The notes beneath the pieces are model-generated. The model was not told where the DNA came from and searched no databases. It saw only the letters and a list, made by a program, of their open reading frames with translations. From Arsukibacterium perlucidum DSM 18276 (GTDB lineage: Bacteria > Pseudomonadota > Gammaproteobacteria > Enterobacterales > Alteromonadaceae), in NCBI RefSeq assembly GCF_000382165.1, contig NZ_KB907712.1, positions 56,132 to 120,131 on the forward strand: a stretch of 64,000 nucleotides of DNA, in the 5' to 3' direction. The translations under genes were made by a program, and so were the position numbers. This document shows positions 22,455-35,573 of this stretch, piece after piece (position 1 is the stretch's first letter; the number at the start of each line of letters is the position of its first letter).

Positions 22455-22501
22455 GACAGCACATCCCTGTGCTGTCTCAGCCTGCGCGGCATCCCTGCCG
22501 C
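22455..22501. repeat. Paired REP-like hairpins with identical ATCCCT loops
   Basis: Two perfect inverted repeats stand nine bases apart. GACAGCAC/GTGCTGTC (22455-22462, 22469-22476) and GCGGC/GCCGC (22486-22490, 22497-22501) share the same loop ATCCCT. Different stems on a constant loop mark a repeat family and not a single terminator. The pair occupies the yidC-mnmE gap. Confidence 0.7.
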
Positions 22502-22543
22502 TGCTACGCAAGAACACCCGACTCCAGCCTGTCGGTATTGTCG

Positions 22544-24208
22544 TCAGGCTTTCTTGGTATGTAAGCCTTTCTTTTCCATGCCTTTATAGATATACAGCAT
22601 CTGCGCCAGTGAAATAAGGTTACTGACAAACCAGTACAGTACCAGGCCGCTTGGGAACCAGATAAAGAATACGGAGAACGCAACCGGCATCCACATCATA
22701 ATTTTCTGTTGTAGCGGGTCGGTAACCTGCATTGGTGTCAGTTTTTGCATTGCGAACATACTTAAACCAAACAGCACCGGCAGAATGTACCACGGATCTT
22801 TCGCTGATAAGTCGGTGATCCACAGCATAAACGGCGCATGGCGCAGCTCGACGCTTTCTACGAATACCCAGTATAACGCCAGGAAAATCGGCATTTGCAC
22901 CAGCATGGGTAAACAGCCACCCATAGGGTTAACTTTTTCTTTGCGGTACAGCTCCATCATCGCCGGGCCCATTTTCTGGCGGTCGTCTTTATATCGGGCT
23001 TGCAGCTCTTCAATTTTTGGCTTTAAGTTGCGCATCTTGGCCATTGATTCATATTGAATTTTGGTCAGCGGATACATAATGCCTTTAACAATAACGGTGA
23101 TCAGGATAATTGCCAGACCCCAATTCACCACAAAGCCCTGAATGGTGGTCAGTAACCAGAATAACGGCTGCGAGATAAACCACAGGAAGCCATAATCGAC
23201 GGTTAAATCCAGGCCATTAGCCAGTTCTGCTAATTTGTCCTGCTGTTTCGGGCCGGCATAAAAGGTACTGCCAATCACGGTGCTTGCGCCTGGTTGCAGT
23301 TCAATTACTTCGCTGCGGCTACCGATAACGCCTTTATTGCCAGAGACCATACTATATAAACGCTGTGGCTGGGTTTGGTCCGGTACCCAGGCAGCAACAA
23401 AGTAATGCTCCAGCATGGCAACCCAGCCGCCGGTACTGTTAATGGCCAGGTTTTTCTTAGCCATATCGTCAAAGTCATATTTTTCGTAACGCTCTTCACT
23501 GCTGCCGTAGGCGGCACCACGGTAAATAGGCATCATCATGCTGGCGCTTTCGCCATTATCAATATTTTGTACCAGGTGCTGATATGGCTGAATGCTTTTG
23601 CTGACATCACTTTCGTTGACAATAGAATATTCAACCCGGACATCATATTTACCACGGCTAAAGATAAAGCGTTTTTCTATTTGTAAGCCATTAAAGTTGG
23701 TAACCAGCGGTACCACCAGCTGATCACTGCCATCAGCCAGCTGATACTGCTGTTGGGCAAACTGATAAGGCTGGCGGCTATTGGTTTGATCATCCGGGCC
23801 ATCAGCGCCAATCAAGCCAGACTGCGCAGTATATTCAAAGCCCGGTAGTTTGCGCATTAACACATATGGCAACTCGCTATCTTTGGTTAACTCATATTCT
23901 GGTAAGGTTAAACCCACGATATCACCGCGACTGGTATCAATCTCAACGTTTAAGACGTCGGTTGCTACTTTCACCAGTTGGGCCGATGGGGTGGCTGTGG
24001 CGGTAACCTGGCTGGGCGCATCATCACCGGTTAACCGGATGTCACCGTTACTGTCGGTAGTACTACTGCCAGGCGTTACACTTTGTGCCTGTTCAGCCGT
24101 AGTGGGGGCAACAATAGGTTTTGGACCATAATCTTTTTGCCATTCCTGCCAGAGGAAAAAACTGACGATTGCCAGGGCAATTACTAAAAAACTGCGTTGT
24201 GAATCCAT
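22544..24208 (-). CDS. yidC: Membrane protein insertase YidC
   Basis: 554 aa. It has an N-terminal membrane anchor (RSFLVIALAIVSFFLWQEW), a large periplasmic beta-domain (about residues 60-345) and the C-terminal 60-kDa inner-membrane domain with five helices (GFVVNWGLAIILITVIVKGIMYPL, MPIFLALYWVFVESVELR). A conserved Arg should stand in the hydrophilic groove of the first core helix, but the residue at that point reads Lys (VIVKGIMYPL). Known YidC proteins carry Arg or Lys there. It inserts Fo subunits a and c, encoded nearby, among others. It lies four bases downstream of yidD. Confidence 0.97.
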   Translation of the reverse strand: MDSQRSFLVIALAIVSFFLWQEWQKDYGPKPIVAPTTAEQAQSVTPGSSTTDSNGDIRLTGDDAPSQVTATATPSAQLVKVATDVLNVEIDTSRGDIVGLTLPEYELTKDSELPYVLMRKLPGFEYTAQSGLIGADGPDDQTNSRQPYQFAQQQYQLADGSDQLVVPLVTNFNGLQIEKRFIFSRGKYDVRVEYSIVNESDVSKSIQPYQHLVQNIDNGESASMMMPIYRGAAYGSSEERYEKYDFDDMAKKNLAINSTGGWVAMLEHYFVAAWVPDQTQPQRLYSMVSGNKGVIGSRSEVIELQPGASTVIGSTFYAGPKQQDKLAELANGLDLTVDYGFLWFISQPLFWLLTTIQGFVVNWGLAIILITVIVKGIMYPLTKIQYESMAKMRNLKPKIEELQARYKDDRQKMGPAMMELYRKEKVNPMGGCLPMLVQMPIFLALYWVFVESVELRHAPFMLWITDLSAKDPWYILPVLFGLSMFAMQKLTPMQVTDPLQQKIMMWMPVAFSVFFIWFPSGLVLYWFVSNLISLAQMLYIYKGMEKKGLHTKKA

Positions 24209-24211
24209 GGG

Positions 24212-24475
24212 TTAGCTTTTCTCATTATGCTTATCAGGAACGGGATCATCACCGCCCTTATGTAAGGGGTGACATTTTAATATGCGTTTGCCTGCTAACC
24301 AAGCACCTTTTACCGCACCAAAGCGTTCAATCGCGGTAATGGCATAATGTGAACAAGTTGGATTGAAACGGCAATGTGGCCCCAGCAGCGGGCTTAACAC
24401 CAGCTGATAGCCACGAACCAGCATTAACATCAGCTTGATTGTAAAGCGATGTACTGGCGAGCGATTTTGCTCCAT
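24212..24475 (-). CDS. yidD: Membrane protein insertion efficiency factor YidD
   Basis: 87 aa. The family core [31 protein letters not shown] holds the conserved Cys residues, and [24 protein letters not shown] is typical. The gene starts inside the 3' end of rnpA (46-base overlap, different frame), a common arrangement. YidD assists YidC-dependent insertion. Confidence 0.95.
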   Translation of the reverse strand: MEQNRSPVHRFTIKLMLMLVRGYQLVLSPLLGPHCRFNPTCSHYAITAIERFGAVKGAWLAGKRILKCHPLHKGGDDPVPDKHNEKS

Positions 24476-24798
24476 AGCCGTTCCAGTTGTTTCAACAATT
24501 CACTATTCGGGGTGTTACTGATATCACCCTTTACCATTAATACCAGATCGACGCCGGGCAACTGGTGTTGATGCAAACGAAAGCTGTCACGCACACAACG
24601 TTTTATACGATTGCGTTGCACGGCCAATTTAACACGTTTTTTAGCGATAGTAAGGCCTAATCGCGGGTGTTTAAGCTGATTTGGTTTGGCAAGAATGGTA
24701 AACAGGGGAGAAGCAACCCGAAACGGGTGTTGGAAGACATTGTCAAATTGACTGGGAGTTAACAGGCGTAACTCCCGGCCGAAGTCCAGGCTGACCAC
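24430..24798 (-). CDS. rnpA: Ribonuclease P protein component
   Basis: 122 aa basic protein. [21 protein letters not shown] at the start and the RNA-binding signature [29 protein letters not shown] (RNR motif) are diagnostic. It binds RNase P RNA in 5' tRNA processing. It follows rpmH and overlaps yidD. Confidence 0.96.
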   Translation of the reverse strand: MVSLDFGRELRLLTPSQFDNVFQHPFRVASPLFTILAKPNQLKHPRLGLTIAKKRVKLAVQRNRIKRCVRDSFRLHQHQLPGVDLVLMVKGDISNTPNSELLKQLERLWSKIARQYIALQSS

Positions 24799-24816
24799 GC
24801 AGCGCTTAACAGCCGA

Positions 24817-24999
<183 letters not shown>

Positions 25000-25041
25000 T
25001 TAGCAAATACACCAAAACGCAGCTGACAAAAATGAGCGCGA

Positions 25042-25070
25042 ATTTTAAGTACTTCGGGCTGCAAAGTCAA
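25042..25070 (-). promoter_or_regulatory. rpmH promoter
   Basis: On the minus strand TTGACT (25065-25070), a 17-base spacer and TAAAAT (25042-25047) form a near-consensus sigma-70 promoter. The GC-rich discriminator TCGCGCTC suits growth-rate control of a ribosomal protein gene. It lies about 90 bases before the rpmH start. Confidence 0.75.
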
Positions 25071-25394
25071 TGCGATCCTTGTTTTTATTCTGATCTGATC
25101 GTTGTGTTCAGGTTTGGTCTAATAAGTTTTCCACAGCCTTACTGATCTTACTGAATAAAATGTGAGTTATTTGTTTTTTAGGCCAGAAAGTGTTGCTGAA
25201 TTTATTCGGTATTATTAAATAGAATAAAGGAATATAAACCAATATAAAGAGTAGGTTATGTTATTTTTTATTGGGTGAGAGTTTTTTTTGAAAAGTCAAT
25301 ATTGAACTTGTGGATAAGATCATACGATAATGGCCGACTTTGGTAATGACACCAGCCTTATTTTATAAAATTAATCAGGGCTTCAGGAGAGAAG
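25071..25394 (+). promoter_or_regulatory. dnaA upstream regulatory region
   Basis: This 324-base, AT-rich stretch holds no gene. It contains a perfect DnaA box on the minus strand at 25309-25317 (separate entry) and a weaker TTTTCCACA at 25127-25135. This indicates autoregulation of dnaA and perhaps a second DnaA-binding platform, since several gammaproteobacteria use this interval as part of the origin region. The dnaA ribosome site CAGGAGAGAAG lies at its right end. I cannot single out one convincing dnaA promoter. Confidence 0.6.
25309..25317 (-). promoter_or_regulatory. DnaA box upstream of dnaA
   Basis: TGTGGATAA on the plus strand is TTATCCACA on the minus strand, the highest-affinity DnaA box, 78 bases before the dnaA start. 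Confidence 0.85.
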
Positions 25395-26774
25395 GTGTAT
25401 CAATCTGTTTGGCAAAATTGTTTACAGGCATTGCAGGCGGAACTTCCCGCCCAGCATTTCAGCATGTGGATCCGGCCATTACAGGCTGACAGCTCTTCTG
25501 ATTCGTTGATCCTGTATGCGCCAAACCGCTTTGTACTGGACTGGGTACGAGAAAAATATTTAAACCGGATCCTTGAACTGATCCAGGATTACTGTGGCGA
25601 TGATGCGCCCCGGTTGAAGTTAGATGTAGGCAACAGCCAGCAGCAAACTAAGCGCCCTCCCGGTAACAGTCATTTACCTCAGCCGGAAGCCAATCCTAAT
25701 AATCATACCCAGGCACCGCGTGAAGCCGCTGAACCGGCCCCCAAAACTATTGTCCGTAGCAATGTACGGGCGAATTACACTTTTACCAACTTTGTTGAGG
25801 GTAAATCAAATCAATTGGCCCGTGCTGCTGCCAGTCAGGTAGCCGACAACCCCGGCACCGCTTATAACCCTTTGTTTATTTATGGTGGTACCGGCCTCGG
25901 TAAAACTCACTTATTGCATGCAGTGGGTAACGGTATTCTGGCCAAAAAGCCAGACGCTAAAGTGATTTATATGCACTCCGAGCGTTTTGTGCAGGATATG
26001 GTAAAAGCATTACAAAACAATGCGATAGAGGAATTTAAGCGCTACTATCGTTCGGTTGATGCGCTGCTTATCGATGATATTCAATTCTTTGCCAATAAAG
26101 AGCGGTCGCAGGAAGAGTTTTTTCATACCTTTAATGCTTTGCTCGAAGGTAACCAGCAAATCATTTTAACCAGTGACCGTTACCCGAAAGAAATTGATGG
26201 CGTAGAAGACCGCCTGAAATCACGTTTTGGCTGGGGCTTAACTATCGCCATCGAACCGCCGGAGCTCGAAACCCGGGTGGCGATTCTGATGCGCAAAGCC
26301 CAGGAAAACCAAATTCGGTTACCTGAAGAAGTCGCTTTTTTTGTTGCCAAGCGCTTACGCTCTAATGTGCGTGAACTGGAAGGGGCGTTAAACCGGGTTA
26401 TCGCCAATGCCAATTTTACCGGCCGGCCGATAACCATTGATTTCGTCCGCGAAGCATTACGAGACTTGCTGGCGCTGCAGGATAAACTGGTTACTATAGA
26501 AAACATCCAGAAAACGGTGGCCGAATACTATAAAATCCGGATTGCTGATTTATTATCTAAGCGTCGCTCCCGCTCAGTCGCCCGGCCGCGACAAATGGCT
26601 ATGGCGTTATCGAAAGAACTGACCAATCATAGCCTGCCGGAAATTGGCGATGCGTTTGGCGGGCGGGATCATACAACAGTGCTGCATGCCTGCCGCAAAA
26701 TTGAATCATTAAAAGAAGAAACCCACGAAATTAAAGAGGATTTTCAAAACCTCATTCGCACGTTGTCTTCATAG
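25395..26774 (+). CDS. dnaA: Chromosomal replication initiator DnaA
   Basis: 459 aa from a GTG start with the Shine-Dalgarno AGGAGA. Domain I ([26 protein letters not shown]) binds DnaB. A Pro/Asn/Gln-rich linker (about 80-125) is domain II. Domain III has Walker A GGTGLGKT (164-171) and Walker [12 protein letters not shown]. Domain IV ends with the DNA-recognition signature [18 protein letters not shown]. It should act on the boxes in oriC at 12.6-12.8 kb, so dnaA is about 12.5 kb from the origin. Confidence 0.99.
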   Translation: MYQSVWQNCLQALQAELPAQHFSMWIRPLQADSSSDSLILYAPNRFVLDWVREKYLNRILELIQDYCGDDAPRLKLDVGNSQQQTKRPPGNSHLPQPEANPNNHTQAPREAAEPAPKTIVRSNVRANYTFTNFVEGKSNQLARAAASQVADNPGTAYNPLFIYGGTGLGKTHLLHAVGNGILAKKPDAKVIYMHSERFVQDMVKALQNNAIEEFKRYYRSVDALLIDDIQFFANKERSQEEFFHTFNALLEGNQQIILTSDRYPKEIDGVEDRLKSRFGWGLTIAIEPPELETRVAILMRKAQENQIRLPEEVAFFVAKRLRSNVRELEGALNRVIANANFTGRPITIDFVREALRDLLALQDKLVTIENIQKTVAEYYKIRIADLLSKRRSRSVARPRQMAMALSKELTNHSLPEIGDAFGGRDHTTVLHACRKIESLKEETHEIKEDFQNLIRTLSS

Positions 26775-26812
26775 CAGTTTTTAACAGGGTCATCCTAACT
26801 TAGGGTTTAGCT

Positions 26813-27916
26813 ATGCAATTTGTTATTAACAGAGACGCCTTACTCAAGCCGCTGCAAATGGTGTCGGGTGCTATCGAACGGCGTCACACTTTACCTATTT
26901 TATCTAACGTGTTGCTGGAGGTAACTGAGCAGCAGCTGGCGTTGACGGGTACCGATCTGGAAGTAGAGTTGGTTGCTACTACCGATGCAGTGCAAGTGCA
27001 ACAAGTTGGCAGGGTTACCGTGCCGGCAAAAAAGCTGCTGGATATTTGCCGTAGCTTGCCGGAAAACAGCGATATTAAAGTGTTATTGCAGGCTGAAAGT
27101 TGCATTTTAACCTGCGGCAAAACCAAGTTTACGTTATCGACTTTAAGTGCAGCCGAATACCCTAATCTGGAAAGCTGGCAGGGCGAGGTCGACATTAGTA
27201 TCAGCCGCCAGCAGCTACGAAAGTTATTGGACGACACCGCATTTTCGATGGCGAATCAGGACGTCCGTTACTATCTGAATGGTTTGTTGTTTGAAGTGGA
27301 TAACGGCAGTTTAACTGCAGTGGGTACTGATGGTCACCGTCTGGCGCTAAGTAAATTGGCGCTGCCAGGCGTTAATTTGCAGCAAAAGCAAATTATTATA
27401 CCCAGAAAAGGCGTGCTGGAAATTATGCGTTTACTGGCAAATGATGATCAGCTTATTCAGTTAAGTCTCGGCCAGAATCATATCAGGCTATCTGATCAGG
27501 GTTTTACCTTTAGTAGCAAACTGATCGATGGACGCTTTCCCGATTATCGACGGGTTTTACCGCGCAACAGCACTAAGTTGGTCACCGCTCATCGTCCGGT
27601 TCTAAAAGATGCGTGCACCCGTGCCTCGATTTTGTCGAATGAAAAGTATCGTGGCGTGCGGTTCACTCTTAGTAACAATGAGCTGCAAATCATGGCGAAT
27701 AATCCTGAGCACGAGCAGGCTGAGGAAGTGATTGAAGTTGAGTATCAGGGTGATCCACTGGAAATTGGTTTTAACGTTGGCTATATGCTCGACGTGCTAA
27801 ACACGCTTAATACCGACCTGGTAATTCTGCATTTAAATGACGCTAATTCCAGCACCTTAATCGAAGGTGTTGGCAATGAAGGCGCATCTTATGTTGTTAT
27901 GCCGATGCGTCTATAA
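26813..27916 (+). CDS. dnaN: DNA polymerase III beta sliding clamp
   Basis: 367 aa, three repeated clamp domains. The start MQFVINRDALLKPLQMVSGAIERRHTLPILSNVLL and the C-terminal YVVMPMRL are those of DnaN; the latter forms part of the hydrophobic pocket for clamp-binding motifs. It is 38 bases after dnaA and three bases before recF, in the conserved dnaA-dnaN-recF-gyrB operon. Confidence 0.99.
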   Translation: MQFVINRDALLKPLQMVSGAIERRHTLPILSNVLLEVTEQQLALTGTDLEVELVATTDAVQVQQVGRVTVPAKKLLDICRSLPENSDIKVLLQAESCILTCGKTKFTLSTLSAAEYPNLESWQGEVDISISRQQLRKLLDDTAFSMANQDVRYYLNGLLFEVDNGSLTAVGTDGHRLALSKLALPGVNLQQKQIIIPRKGVLEIMRLLANDDQLIQLSLGQNHIRLSDQGFTFSSKLIDGRFPDYRRVLPRNSTKLVTAHRPVLKDACTRASILSNEKYRGVRFTLSNNELQIMANNPEHEQAEEVIEVEYQGDPLEIGFNVGYMLDVLNTLNTDLVILHLNDANSSTLIEGVGNEGASYVVMPMRL

Positions 27917-27919
27917 GTA

Positions 27920-31439
<3,520 letters not shown>

Positions 31440-31502
31440 TTTTTTACCAGATAACAAGACAGGGGCTACGGCCCCTCAGTCATTTTAGCGAGTTAGCTGC
31501 GC

Positions 31503-32429
31503 ATGCATAGATATGATATTAAAACCTTTCAGGGCCTTATTTTGGCCTTGCAGGATTACTGGGCCCGCCAGGGCTGTGTTATTGTCCAGCCGCTGGATTT
31601 AGAAGTGGGCGCCGGTACTTTCCACCCGATGACATTTTTACGCTCACTGGGGCCAGAGCCGACTAATGTGGCTTATGTGCAGCCTTGCCGCCGGCCAACT
31701 GATGGCCGCTACGGTGAAAACCCGAACCGCTTGCAGCATTACTATCAATTCCAGGTAATCTTAAAGCCTTCCCCAGACAATATTCAGGAGCTGTACTTAG
31801 GCTCATTACGTGAGTTGGGGATTGATACTCTGGTACACGATATCCGCTTTGTAGAGGATAACTGGGAGTCGCCGACATTAGGCGCCTGGGGCCTGGGCTG
31901 GGAAGTGTGGTTGAACGGTATGGAAGTTACCCAGTTTACTTATTTCCAGCAGGTTGGTGGTTTAGAATGCCGGCCGGTTACCGGAGAAATTACTTACGGC
32001 TTAGAGCGGCTGGCGATGTACATTCAGGGTGTCGATTCAATTTATGACCTGGTGTGGACCGATGGCCCGCTTGGCCTGGTTACTTACGGCGATGTGTTCC
32101 ATCAGAACGAAGTAGAACAATCGACTTATAACTTTGAACATGCTGATGTGCCGGCACTATTTGCTCAGTTTGATCAGTGTGAAAAAGAAAGCCACTACCT
32201 GATAGGACAGGGCCTGGCATTGCCTGCCTATGAAAAAGTAATGAAAGCCTCGCATGCCTTTAACTTACTGGATGCCCGCCACGCGATATCAGTAACCGAA
32301 CGCCAGCGCTATATTCTGCGGGTGCGTACCCTGGCGAAAGCTTGTGCTGAAGCGTACTTCGCCAGCCGGGAGAAGCTCGGTTTTCCGCTATGTAAAAATG
32401 GCAAGCAATCGCAGCAGGAGGCAAAATGA
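31503..32429 (+). CDS. glyQ: Glycyl-tRNA synthetase alpha subunit
   Basis: 308 aa. Class II synthetase core with [35 protein letters not shown] at the start and [15 protein letters not shown] (motif 3). The bacterial alpha2beta2 type attaches glycine to tRNA-Gly, with the catalytic site in alpha. It overlaps glyS by four bases (ATGA), so the two are translationally coupled. Confidence 0.98.
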   Translation: MHRYDIKTFQGLILALQDYWARQGCVIVQPLDLEVGAGTFHPMTFLRSLGPEPTNVAYVQPCRRPTDGRYGENPNRLQHYYQFQVILKPSPDNIQELYLGSLRELGIDTLVHDIRFVEDNWESPTLGAWGLGWEVWLNGMEVTQFTYFQQVGGLECRPVTGEITYGLERLAMYIQGVDSIYDLVWTDGPLGLVTYGDVFHQNEVEQSTYNFEHADVPALFAQFDQCEKESHYLIGQGLALPAYEKVMKASHAFNLLDARHAISVTERQRYILRVRTLAKACAEAYFASREKLGFPLCKNGKQSQQEAK

Positions 32430-34483
32430 GCGCACAGGATTTTCTGGTAGAAATTGGTACTGAAGAGCTGCCACCAAAGGCACTTAAAACCTTAGCCAGT
32501 GCTTTTGCTGATAACATTACCAGTGAGCTGGCAAAACAAGAATTACGCCATGGCGACGTTGTCTGGTATGCCGCCCCGCGTCGCTTAGCGGTGCGGGTAA
32601 ATGGCCTGGCTGCCAGCCAGAGCGATAAGGTGGTTGAGAAACGCGGCCCGGCTATTGCTGCCGCTTTTGACGCTGATGGTAAGCCAACCAAAGCGGCTGC
32701 TGGCTGGGCTGCCGGCTGTGGTATTAGTGTTGAGCAAGCCGAACGGCTGGAAACCGAAAAAGGTGCCTGGCTGCTGCATAAGCAGCTGCAAAAGGGCCAG
32801 AGCACGGCTACGTTGTTAGCAGATATTGTTAAAACCGCACTGGCAAAATTGCCTGTTACCCGACCCATGCGCTGGGGTAGCTCTGATGCCGAGTTTATCC
32901 GGCCGGTGCATACCATTGTTATGCTGTATGGCAACGACATAGTACCGGCAACTATTCTCGGTCGCAGTAGTAGCAATAAGAGCTACGGCCATCGTTTTCA
33001 TGCACCGGCCCTAGTTGAAATTGCCAATGCCGATGCCTATTTACCGGCCTTACAGCAGGCTTATGTAGTGGCAGATTACCACGTGCGTAAAGCGACTATT
33101 GCGGAGCAGGTTAAAGCAACGGCTGACAGCTTAAATGCTACTGCACAAATGGATGAAGCTTTGCTGGAAGAAGTGGCGTCGTTAGTTGAGTGGCCGGTGG
33201 TTTTAGTGGGCAGCTTCGAACAAAGTTTTCTGCAGGTGCCGGCCGAGCCGTTGATTTCGACGATGAAAGATAACCAGAAGTACTTCCCGCTGTTGGATAA
33301 GCAGGGCAACTTGCTGAATAAGTTTATCTTTGTGACCAATATCGCCAGTAAAGATCCGCAGCAGATTATCAGTGGTAACGAGAAAGTAGTGCGGCCGCGC
33401 TTAGCTGATGCTGAATTCTTCTTTAAGACTGACCGTAAAACCAAATTGATTGAGCGGCTGGATAGTTTAAAAACGGTATTGTTTCAGCAGCAGTTGGGTA
33501 CTTTGGCGGAAAAGTCAGAGCGCATTAGCAAAGTGGCAGGTTTTGTCGCGGCAAAAATTGGCGCCGACCAGGCCGCTGCAGAGCGAGCCGGCTTATTGTC
33601 GAAAACCGATTTAATGACCAATATGGTTGGCGAGTTTCCGGAAGTGCAGGGCATTATGGGCATGCACTACGCCCGGCTGGATGGTGAAGACGAAGCCGTT
33701 GCATTAGCGTTGAACGAGCAGTATATGCCGCGCTTTGCCGGTGACCAGTTACCAAGCCGGCTGGAAGGTGCCGCGGTCGCCATTGCCGATAAACTGGATA
33801 CTTTAGTGGGCATTTTTGGCATCGGCCAAACACCGAAAGGCGATAAAGACCCCTTTGCACTGCGCCGGGCAGCGATAGGCGCCCTGCGAATTATGGTTGA
33901 GAAACAGTTACCATTGGATCTGGTTGAGGTTATTGGCTTTAGCCAGCAAACTTTTGGTAGTAAGTTAACTAACCCCAAGGTTGCCGACGAGGTGTTGGAC
34001 TTTATGTTGGGCCGGTTCCGCGCCTGGTATCAGGATGAAGGCTATGTAGTCGATGTTATTCAGGCAGTACTGGCACGCCGGCCAACCAGCCCGAGTGATT
34101 TTGACCGACGGGTAAGTGCGGTGGCCGCATTCAGCAAACTGGACGCTGCAGCAGCGTTAGCAGCCGCCAATAAGCGGGTAGCCAATATCCTGGCTAAAGT
34201 AACTGATAGCATTCCATCGCAAGTGAGCACTAACTTACTGCGAGAGCCCGCCGAACAGGCGCTTTACCATGCGATAACCAACGAACAGGCGTATCAGGCA
34301 GAAGGACACAGCTATAGCGACAGCCTGGCGCATTTAGCCGGGATGAGAGCCGTTATCGACAGCTTTTTTGACCAGGTAATGGTGAATGCTGATGATAACG
34401 CGGTGCGTTTTAACCGCCTGGCGTTGTTAAAACAGCTGCGTGAATTATTCCTGCAAGTTGCTGATATTTCAGTTTTACAGTAG
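32426..34483 (+). CDS. glyS: Glycyl-tRNA synthetase beta subunit
   Basis: 685 aa. The N-terminus [18 protein letters not shown], the central [30 protein letters not shown] and [15 protein letters not shown] are family signatures. The C-terminal region is the tRNA-binding part, ending in an anticodon-binding-like domain ([16 protein letters not shown]). It follows glyQ and is closed by a strong terminator. Confidence 0.98.
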   Translation: MSAQDFLVEIGTEELPPKALKTLASAFADNITSELAKQELRHGDVVWYAAPRRLAVRVNGLAASQSDKVVEKRGPAIAAAFDADGKPTKAAAGWAAGCGISVEQAERLETEKGAWLLHKQLQKGQSTATLLADIVKTALAKLPVTRPMRWGSSDAEFIRPVHTIVMLYGNDIVPATILGRSSSNKSYGHRFHAPALVEIANADAYLPALQQAYVVADYHVRKATIAEQVKATADSLNATAQMDEALLEEVASLVEWPVVLVGSFEQSFLQVPAEPLISTMKDNQKYFPLLDKQGNLLNKFIFVTNIASKDPQQIISGNEKVVRPRLADAEFFFKTDRKTKLIERLDSLKTVLFQQQLGTLAEKSERISKVAGFVAAKIGADQAAAERAGLLSKTDLMTNMVGEFPEVQGIMGMHYARLDGEDEAVALALNEQYMPRFAGDQLPSRLEGAAVAIADKLDTLVGIFGIGQTPKGDKDPFALRRAAIGALRIMVEKQLPLDLVEVIGFSQQTFGSKLTNPKVADEVLDFMLGRFRAWYQDEGYVVDVIQAVLARRPTSPSDFDRRVSAVAAFSKLDAAAALAAANKRVANILAKVTDSIPSQVSTNLLREPAEQALYHAITNEQAYQAEGHSYSDSLAHLAGMRAVIDSFFDQVMVNADDNAVRFNRLALLKQLRELFLQVADISVLQ

Positions 34484-34507
34484 TAATTGCCATTAGACTT
34501 GTTAAAA

Positions 34508-34531
34508 GCCAGCTTAACCGCTGGCTTTTTT
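34508..34531 (+). terminator. Intrinsic terminator of glyQS
   Basis: GCCAGC (34508-34513) pairs with GCTGGC (34520-34525), preceded by AAAA and followed by six T; the outer A/T pairs lengthen the stem. Confidence 0.92.
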
Positions 34532-34643
34532 GTTTGTGGGATACGATAAATAGCTGGCTAGCCGGAAAATAAATTTGGGTTGGCGTGAACCTGACCGTGG
34601 CTCGCTTCGTCTTTTTATCGTAATAACAACAATAAGGGCAACA

Positions 34644-35171
34644 ATGCAGCAGGCACAACTTGATTTACTGGTGCTGGCTATGCAAGCCGGTGACAAGCGG
34701 GCGTTTGGCTTGCTGTACCAGCACTATCACCGTGACTTGCGTCGGTTTGCTGCTTACTTGCTGGCTAATCCGGCAGTGGCTGAAGATCTGGTGCAAAACG
34801 TCTGGTTAAAAGTAAGCCAGCGAATTGCCCGGCTCAACGACCCTGCGATATTTACCAGCTGGTTATACCGGGCGGTGCGTTGGGAAGTGCTGGACTATCA
34901 GCGGCAGGCGGCGAGTAGAAAACAGCAGCCGATTGACGACGATGAACCAATGGCTGTCAGCGGCCCGGATTATATTCAGCAGCATACAGACGGCAGCGAC
35001 TTAAGCAAAGCACTGGCAGTGTTGGCTGCGGCTGAGCGCCTGGTATTACAGCTGCATTATTTACATGAACTGGAGCTAAGCCAGATCGCGTTGATTATAG
35101 ATGTACCGATTGGCACGGTTAAATCGCGCTTATACCGGGCACGTCAGCAGTTGCAACAACAACTGCAATAA
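34644..35171 (+). CDS. ECF-type RNA polymerase sigma factor
   Basis: About 175 aa from ATG 34644 (MQQAQLDLLVLAMQAGDKRAF), with AAGGG a few bases upstream. The open frame extends 23 codons further, but that part lacks family resemblance. Region 2 (FGLLYQHYHRDLRRFAAYLLANPAVAEDLVQNVWLKV) and region 4 (LHYLHELELSQIALIIDVPIGTVKSRLYRARQQL) are clear, with a short acidic linker. The downstream gene encodes a two-helix membrane protein that could be its partner. The target regulon is unknown. Confidence 0.9.
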   Translation: MQQAQLDLLVLAMQAGDKRAFGLLYQHYHRDLRRFAAYLLANPAVAEDLVQNVWLKVSQRIARLNDPAIFTSWLYRAVRWEVLDYQRQAASRKQQPIDDDEPMAVSGPDYIQQHTDGSDLSKALAVLAAAERLVLQLHYLHELELSQIALIIDVPIGTVKSRLYRARQQLQQQLQ

Positions 35172-35213
35172 CCCCACTGGTAATAATGTTTATAGAAAAA
35201 AGAGGAGCAGGTT

Positions 35214-35573
35214 ATGACTATCGATAAAGATATTAAGCAGCAGCTGGCTCAGCAGGCAGCAGAGCTGGATAAGTTAATGCGGGAAGAGCAGGGGCTGGAT
35301 AAGGTGTTGGCTTCTGGTTTTAAAGGCGGCCTCGGTAAGATAATGGCGCTTGCCTATCTGCTGGCTATCATCCTGGCCGCCGCCATTTTTTACTGCGGCT
35401 ATCAGTTCTTAACAGTTGCTCCGGAGCAGCAGTTGTTCTGGGGGGTGTCATTGTTGTTGGCATTTCAGGCCCAGGTTGCTACTAAACTGTGGATCTGGAT
35501 GGAAACCAACCGCAGTTCAACTCTGCGTGAGGTGAAAAGGCTGGAGTTGGCTGTGGCGAAGTTAACGGGTTAA
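35214..35573 (+). CDS. Small two-helix membrane protein next to the sigma factor (DUF6768-like)
   Basis: 119 aa. A charged N-terminal segment (about 1-38, DKDIKQQLAQQAAELDKLMREEQGLDKVL) precedes two membrane helices (about 41-63 and 73-92) and a charged C-terminal helix. It has a good ribosome site (AGGAGCAGG) and lies 42 bases behind the sigma gene. I believe it belongs to DUF6768, but that is recall only. It lacks the zinc-type anti-sigma motif (HxxxCxxC), so if it controls the sigma factor it does so by another fold. Its stop overlaps the convergent diguanylate cyclase gene by four bases. Confidence 0.65.
   Translation: MTIDKDIKQQLAQQAAELDKLMREEQGLDKVLASGFKGGLGKIMALAYLLAIILAAAIFYCGYQFLTVAPEQQLFWGVSLLLAFQAQVATKLWIWMETNRSSTLREVKRLELAVAKLTG

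Noticed and set aside
31461..31476. Hairpin AGGGGC/GCCCCT between gyrB and glyQ as a terminator
   Set aside because: There is no proper T-tract after it (CAGTCATTTTAG), so at most a weak attenuator; the 63-base gap may allow readthrough into glyQ.
34575..34643. Upstream extension of the 34.6-kb sigma factor
   Set aside because: The 23 extra codons have no resemblance to sigma factors and lie before a good ribosome site and ATG at 34644.
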